Below are positions 6,395-9,670 of a DNA stretch of 9,670 nucleotides, one piece after another. The notes beneath the pieces were generated by a model. The model did not search any database, was not told the DNA's origin, and was given only the letters and a program-made list of their open reading frames with translations. The translations under genes were made by a program, and so were the position numbers. Origin of the DNA: Nostocaceae cyanobacterium CSSed10_463m. Its GTDB lineage: Bacteria > Cyanobacteriota > Cyanobacteriia > Cyanobacteriales > Nostocaceae. Within the stretch, counting starts at the first letter, position 1; each line of letters starts with the position of its first letter. Location of the stretch: NCBI GenBank assembly GCA_003556955.1, contig PWQB01000031.1, positions 1-9,670 on the forward strand. The letters run 5' to 3'.

Positions 6395-6414
6395 GTATTA
6401 GCTTTGACTAATAC
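6395..6414. promoter_or_regulatory. desB: Inverted repeat in the desB upstream region (7 bp)
   Basis: GTATTAG (6395-6401) and CTAATAC (6408-6414) are perfect inverted repeats with a 6-base spacer, 46 to 65 bases before the desB start. The symmetry fits a dimeric regulator site or an RNA hairpin in the leader. No clear -10/-35 pair was found on the minus strand around it, so its relation to the transcription start is unknown. Confidence 0.4.
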
Positions 6415-6428
6415 ACAAGAAGATAATC

Positions 6429-6473
6429 TCTGGTAATTCACCGCAGAATTTCAGGAGTTAAATAATTACCAGA
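6429..6473. promoter_or_regulatory. desB: Inverted repeat in the desB upstream region (10 bp, long spacer)
   Basis: TCTGGTAATT (6429-6438) and AATTACCAGA (6464-6473) are perfect inverted repeats separated by 25 bases, 80 to 124 bases before desB and about 85 bases after the desA stop. It could be two facing protein sites or a long hairpin in an extended leader. No T-run follows on either strand, so a terminator is unlikely. Confidence 0.4.
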
Positions 6474-6514
6474 ATCTATTTAATTTACAGGATATTAAAC
6501 AGTAATGCAACAAT

Positions 6515-6552
6515 AAAATTGCAAGTTGCTTCATTAAGAAACTACTTGCAAT
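6515..6552 (-). terminator. desA: Probable terminator of desA
   Basis: On the minus strand, starting 5 bases past the desA stop, ATTGCAAGT (6552-6544) pairs with ACTTGCAAT (6526-6518). Inner pairs TTC/GAA and one G-C, interrupted by two mismatches, close an ATTAA-type loop. TTTTATTG follows. The stem is good; the T-run is short, so termination may be partial. Confidence 0.55.
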
Positions 6553-6557
6553 ACCAT

Positions 6558-7610
6558 TTATTTTCCTGCGTAATATTCGTCGAAAGTCTCATAGCCAATA
6601 TCAGTTTTATATAGTTGACATTGGTTGGTGATTTGCTTCATTAAAGACCAAGAAAATTCACATTCATCATGTAGATAAGGCTGCCAATTTTCCTTGATGC
6701 TGCTGTAGGCTAACCGCAAATTATAGGAAGGAATGGCAGTAGAAAGATGGTGAGGAACGTGAACATTAATATCGTGGCAGAGAATTTCTACCCACCGGGG
6801 ATAATCACAATGAATAGTACCCGATAGCTGTGCTAAAGCCTCATTCCACTTGCTGGCTGTGTTAAAAGGAACATCTGCGGCAGTGTGGTGAACGATGGTG
6901 AAGGTACTCATCCAAAAATGGTATACCATCCAGGGTAAGAGCCAAAACTTGACAAATCCCCAAATACCTGTTGTGGCAATTAACACAGGAAATGCGATCG
7001 CCGCAAAGATCAAGACTACAGCTACAGAAAACTTAACACTTGATTGGTCTTTGGTTTTGAAGTTCCGGGCATCAAAATGCACCAATGCCCAATGTCCAAT
7101 AGAACCTACCCACCACAGACGCTGACGCATAAACCTTTCAAAGGCAAACTGTCTTAAGGGTGTCCAATTGGCAAACACGTTTGTTCTAATGGGATGCCAA
7201 GCATTATCTTCATCCAACTTGTTGGTATGAGCATGGTGATAATTATGCTTAATTCGCCAACTGTGGAAGGGATAAATTAAGGGGGCCATGAATATGTGTC
7301 CCACCAAATCGTTTACCCAACGACGTTTGGCAAAAGACCTGTGACCACAATCATGACCAATGACAAAAAAACCTGTTAAAGCAGTACCTGTAAAAAACCA
7401 AGCTACAGGTAAGAGAAACCACGGACTGATTGCCAGAAAAAAGTAGCCTAAGCCCACCATCAAAACACTGAGCAGCGCTTGTGTCCAAGCCTTGCGACGG
7501 TTCTTTTCAAAACATTCTCGTGGCAAAGTTTTGATAATATCTTTGAGCTTGAAGTTTGGTTCGCCAAGGTCTTCACCTAGTTTCTGGCTGTTGATTATTG
7601 ATGTAGTCAT
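6558..7610 (-). CDS. desA: Acyl-lipid delta-12 desaturase, DesA
   Basis: DesA converts oleoyl to linoleoyl groups in membrane glycerolipids and supplies the substrate for DesB and DesD. From ATG at 7610 the product is 350 residues, the usual size. Histidine boxes are HDCGH (86-90), HNYHH (122-126) and HVPHH (284-288). Membrane segments lie at about 45-84 and 195-240. [14 protein letters not shown] (21-34) is the family's N-terminal motif. An in-frame ATG at 7682 would add 24 residues, but they have no family counterpart, and AGGTG lies just before the ATG at 7610, so I chose the shorter form. A perfect TATAAT lies upstream at 7694-7699, implying a leader of about 77 bases. Spacing to desC is 240 bases, and to desB 208 bases with a terminator-like hairpin, so it is probably transcribed mainly on its own. 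Confidence 0.95.
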   Translation of the reverse strand: MTTSIINSQKLGEDLGEPNFKLKDIIKTLPRECFEKNRRKAWTQALLSVLMVGLGYFFLAISPWFLLPVAWFFTGTALTGFFVIGHDCGHRSFAKRRWVNDLVGHIFMAPLIYPFHSWRIKHNYHHAHTNKLDEDNAWHPIRTNVFANWTPLRQFAFERFMRQRLWWVGSIGHWALVHFDARNFKTKDQSSVKFSVAVVLIFAAIAFPVLIATTGIWGFVKFWLLPWMVYHFWMSTFTIVHHTAADVPFNTASKWNEALAQLSGTIHCDYPRWVEILCHDINVHVPHHLSTAIPSYNLRLAYSSIKENWQPYLHDECEFSWSLMKQITNQCQLYKTDIGYETFDEYYAGK

Positions 7611-7693
7611 GAACACCTGGAAAACAGTATGCTGTACCGCCAAGTCACTAAAAAAGTGGCCAGGCGCAAAGTTTCTTAACATTAGCGTCTCAG

Positions 7694-7699
7694 ATTATA
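7694..7699 (-). promoter_or_regulatory. desA: Consensus -10 box of desA
   Basis: The minus strand reads TATAAT here, a perfect -10. At 17 bases upstream lies TGCGTT, a poor -35, so the promoter may depend on an activator or an alternative sigma factor. The predicted start is near 7687, leaving a leader of about 77 bases that includes a T6 stretch. The remaining bases up to the desC stop (7851) are AT-rich, with repeated CCAATA motifs but no convincing desC terminator, so some desC transcripts may continue into desA. Confidence 0.45.
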
Positions 7700-7850
7700 A
7701 CAACCTCAGCTACACAAACGCACTATTAAATAGCTGTGAGCGGTTATTTACCCAAGAAGTGAATTGTTATTAGTTGCTAGTAGAAATTACTTTTTAGCCA
7801 ATAGTGAATAAATTCTTTAATTTACCCACCATTAACCAATAACCTGGAAA

Positions 7851-8669
7851 TTACTGCTTTTTCTCTGCCAACTTGACATTACTAGCCAGACCAAATACTT
7901 GCAGCAATTGAATTGTCATCCAAGTTAAATCAATTTCCCACCATTCCAGCCCGTGACGAGCTGAGTATTGAAAAGCGTGGTGATTATTATGCCAGCCTTC
8001 ACCGAATACTAGCACGGCCACCCACCAGCAGTTAGTGGAGCGATCGCCTGAATCATGACTGCGATAACCAAATTTGTGGGTAGCGCTGTTCACCAGCCAA
8101 GTGCAATGGTAAACCCAGACAATGCGAACAAATATTCCCCAAACCACAAACGACCAGCCACCCAGGTACATGAGTAATAAACCCAATGCTACCTGAACCA
8201 AAATAAAATATTTCTGTAAAAACTGGTAAACTGGGTCTTCGGCAATGTCTTTGGTGAAACGAGGAACCTCAGCATGAGCCGGAGAATGATAAATTAACCA
8301 ACCGATATGACTCCACCAGAAACCTTTATTAGAATCATGGGGATCTGGGTCAGTATCAGAATGTAAATGATGAATGCGATGTGTACCTACCCACTCAATT
8401 GGCCCGCCTTGACAGGCCAAAGTCCCACAAAAAACCAAGAAATATTCCAGCCATTTGGGAGTTTGAAAACTGCGGTGAGTTACCAGACGGTGAAATCCGA
8501 GAGTAATCCCCAGTCCACCGGTTACCCAGTACAGGAATAAAGCCACACCAACGGCATTCCAGCTAAAGTTACTAGGAACCAAAGCGAACAAAGCGCCGAT
8601 GTGTAGGGCCGCGAAAAACAGGGTATTGACCCAGTTAATTTGAGGTTTAGTTGAAGTAGCAATTGTCAT
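7851..8669 (-). CDS. desC: Acyl-lipid delta-9 desaturase, DesC
   Basis: DesC introduces the first cis double bond (carbon 9) into saturated acyl groups of membrane lipids, starting the desaturation series continued by DesA, DesB and DesD. The 272-residue product has histidine boxes HRLVTH (60-65), HRIHH (97-101) and HNNHH (227-231), the arrangement of the delta-9 acyl-lipid and acyl-CoA desaturase family and different from that of DesA and DesB. GGLGITLGFHRLVTHRSF and FGEGWHNNHHAF are highly typical. Membrane segments lie at about 14-55 and 155-190. The length is normal. ATG at 8669 begins MTIATS; GGGTT upstream is a weak ribosome site. It is divergent from the methionine gamma-lyase-like gene with 91 bases between. 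DesC paralogues (DesC1 for sn-1, DesC2 for sn-2) occur in Nostoc; clustering with desA favours the sn-1 general form, by inference. Confidence 0.95.
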   Translation of the reverse strand: MTIATSTKPQINWVNTLFFAALHIGALFALVPSNFSWNAVGVALFLYWVTGGLGITLGFHRLVTHRSFQTPKWLEYFLVFCGTLACQGGPIEWVGTHRIHHLHSDTDPDPHDSNKGFWWSHIGWLIYHSPAHAEVPRFTKDIAEDPVYQFLQKYFILVQVALGLLLMYLGGWSFVVWGIFVRIVWVYHCTWLVNSATHKFGYRSHDSGDRSTNCWWVAVLVFGEGWHNNHHAFQYSARHGLEWWEIDLTWMTIQLLQVFGLASNVKLAEKKQ

Positions 8670-8760
8670 GCAATAACCCGAATTGAAATTGTCTTAGTCT
8701 AATCTGCGTGATTGGAAGATCCGCATATCTAATAATTAATTTTTTGTGAAAAACGAATCA
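8670..8760. promoter_or_regulatory. Divergent promoter region between desC and the methionine gamma-lyase-like gene
   Basis: The 91 bases must hold the start signals of both genes. On the plus strand, TTGGAA (8712-8717) and ATTAAT (8735-8740) have 17-base spacing but only partial consensus. No convincing box pair was found for desC on the minus strand. No clear inverted repeat is seen. Confidence 0.35.
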
Positions 8761-9670
8761 ATGAACAGCGTGGAACATCTGCGCCTAGCAGAACAGGCAC
8801 TATTAGAGATTTTTTCTGGAATTGACGCTCAGGTCAAGCATAATCTCAAAAAAGTTTTGGATGCCTTTCGTAATCACCGTGTAGGCGCACACCATTTTGC
8901 TGGTGTCAGTGGTTATGGTCACGATGATTTAGGGCGAGAAACTTTAGATCAAGTTTTTGCTCAAATCATGGGCGCAGAAGCTGCGGCCGTGCGAGTGCAG
9001 TTTGTGTCGGGAACTCATGCGATCGCTTGCGGCTTATTTGGTGTTCTCCGTCCTGGAGATGAAATGTTAGCAGTGGTCGGTTCTCCCTACGATACGCTTG
9101 AAGAAGTCATTGGTTTACGGGGTAAAGGTCAAGGCTCCCTTATTGAGTTTGGCATAAATTACCGCCAATTGGAGTTAACCGCCGAAGGAACTATAGATTG
9201 GGAAACCTTAAGTCATAGCGTAGCTGATCATACCCGTTTAGTATTAATTCAACGCTCTTGTGGTTATTCCTGGCGGCCGAGTTTATCAATTGCGGATATA
9301 GAAAAAATCGTTCATTTAGTTAAACAGCAAAACCCCAACACCGTCTGCTTTGTCGATAACTGTTACGGCGAATTTATTGAAACCAGAGAACCCACAGAAG
9401 TCGGTGTGGATTTAATGGCCGGGTCATTAATTAAAAATCCTGGGGGAACGATTGTCACAGCTGGCGGTTATGTAGCTGGTCGGGCTGACTTAGTAGAAGC
9501 AGCCGCTTGTCGTTTAACTGCGCCTGGAATTGGGAGTTATGGTGGCGCGACCTTTGACCAAAATCGGCTGTTATTCCAAGGCTTATTTTTAGCTCCCCAG
9601 ATGGTAGGGGAGGCGATGAAGGGGACTCACTTAACTGGTTATGTATTTGATAAATTGGGTTATCCCGTAA
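8761..9670 (+). CDS. Methionine gamma-lyase family PLP enzyme ('aluminium resistance protein' family), 3' end cut off
   Basis: The frame is open from ATG 8761 to the window end, giving 303 residues of a family usually a little over 400 long. It is a fold-type I PLP enzyme: SGTHAIACGLFGVLRPGD (83-100) is the cofactor phosphate region, FVDNCYGEF has Asp199 for the pyridine nitrogen, and GSLIKNPGG has Lys225 as the probable Schiff-base lysine. The N-terminal HHFAGVSGYGHDDLGR and C-terminal GSYGGATFDQNRLLFQG are typical of the family named after a reported aluminium tolerance gene. The actual substrate in cyanobacteria is uncertain; a C-S lyase acting on a sulphur amino acid is a family-based guess. 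An in-frame GTG at 8746 could add five residues. Its link to the divergent desC looks like simple adjacency. It has one HIP1 site and ordinary composition. Confidence 0.93.
   Translation, partial: MNSVEHLRLAEQALLEIFSGIDAQVKHNLKKVLDAFRNHRVGAHHFAGVSGYGHDDLGRETLDQVFAQIMGAEAAAVRVQFVSGTHAIACGLFGVLRPGDEMLAVVGSPYDTLEEVIGLRGKGQGSLIEFGINYRQLELTAEGTIDWETLSHSVADHTRLVLIQRSCGYSWRPSLSIADIEKIVHLVKQQNPNTVCFVDNCYGEFIETREPTEVGVDLMAGSLIKNPGGTIVTAGGYVAGRADLVEAAACRLTAPGIGSYGGATFDQNRLLFQGLFLAPQMVGEAMKGTHLTGYVFDKLGYPV

Noticed and set aside
7611..7682. In-frame 24-residue N-terminal extension of DesA from ATG 7682
   Set aside because: It has no family counterpart, the ATG at 7610 has AGGTG just upstream and gives the normal 350 residues, and 7682 lies at the predicted transcript start.
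7492..7773. Open frame of 93 codons on the plus strand
   Set aside because: It is antisense to the start of desA and its leader, with no recognisable domain or start signal.
4053..8669. A single desCABD operon
   Set aside because: Gaps of 240, 208 and 128 bases, a clear terminator after desB, a probable one after desA and a separate -10 before desA argue for individual transcripts, though partial read-through from desC to desA is possible.
1..9670. CRISPR array, transposase or phage genes
   Set aside because: No regularly spaced direct repeats and no recognisable mobile-element proteins were found on either strand.

Overview
The window comes from a filamentous, heterocyst-type cyanobacterium of the Nostoc/Anabaena kind. 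The evidence is the tandem desC-desA-desB acyl-lipid desaturase genes, seven copies of the cyanobacterial octamer GCGATCGC (HIP1), palindromic spacer repeats of the type scattered through Nostoc genomes (recalled, not searched), and a RibH with a long C-terminal tail. No phage, transposase, CRISPR or plasmid gene is visible.

Left part, plus strand (1-3958): the 3' part of ribH (lumazine synthase, riboflavin pathway), a palindromic spacer repeat, a complete tRNA-Gly(GCC) with its own promoter, and a tight two-gene unit. That unit encodes a small zinc-ribbon protein with two membrane segments, then a ProA (gamma-glutamyl phosphate reductase) homologue. The homologue has valine where the family has its catalytic cysteine, so it is probably not an active reductase. 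A stand-alone AAA-type ATPase of unknown role follows.

Central and right part, minus strand (8669 down to 4053): four membrane fatty-acid desaturases, read in the order desC (delta-9), desA (delta-12), desB (omega-3), desD (delta-6). This is also the order in which double bonds enter C18 chains. DesC makes oleoyl from stearoyl lipids, DesA makes linoleoyl, DesB adds the omega-3 bond and DesD the delta-6 bond. With all four, the cell should be able to make stearidonic acid (18:4 n-3). Terminator-like hairpins after desA, desB and possibly desD, and gaps of 128 to 240 bases, suggest separate transcripts rather than one operon. The gap upstream of desB holds two inverted repeats and that upstream of desA a consensus -10 box.

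Right edge, plus strand (8761-9670): the first 303 codons of a PLP-dependent methionine gamma-lyase family protein (old name: aluminium resistance protein), divergent from desC.

The ATPase and desD (about 2.65-5.28 kb) form a visibly AT-richer block with no HIP1 site. This may be an acquired segment placed beside the older desCAB cluster. The most original signals are the ProA-like protein without its nucleophile, the unexplained ATPase next to desD, and the structured leaders of the desaturase genes.
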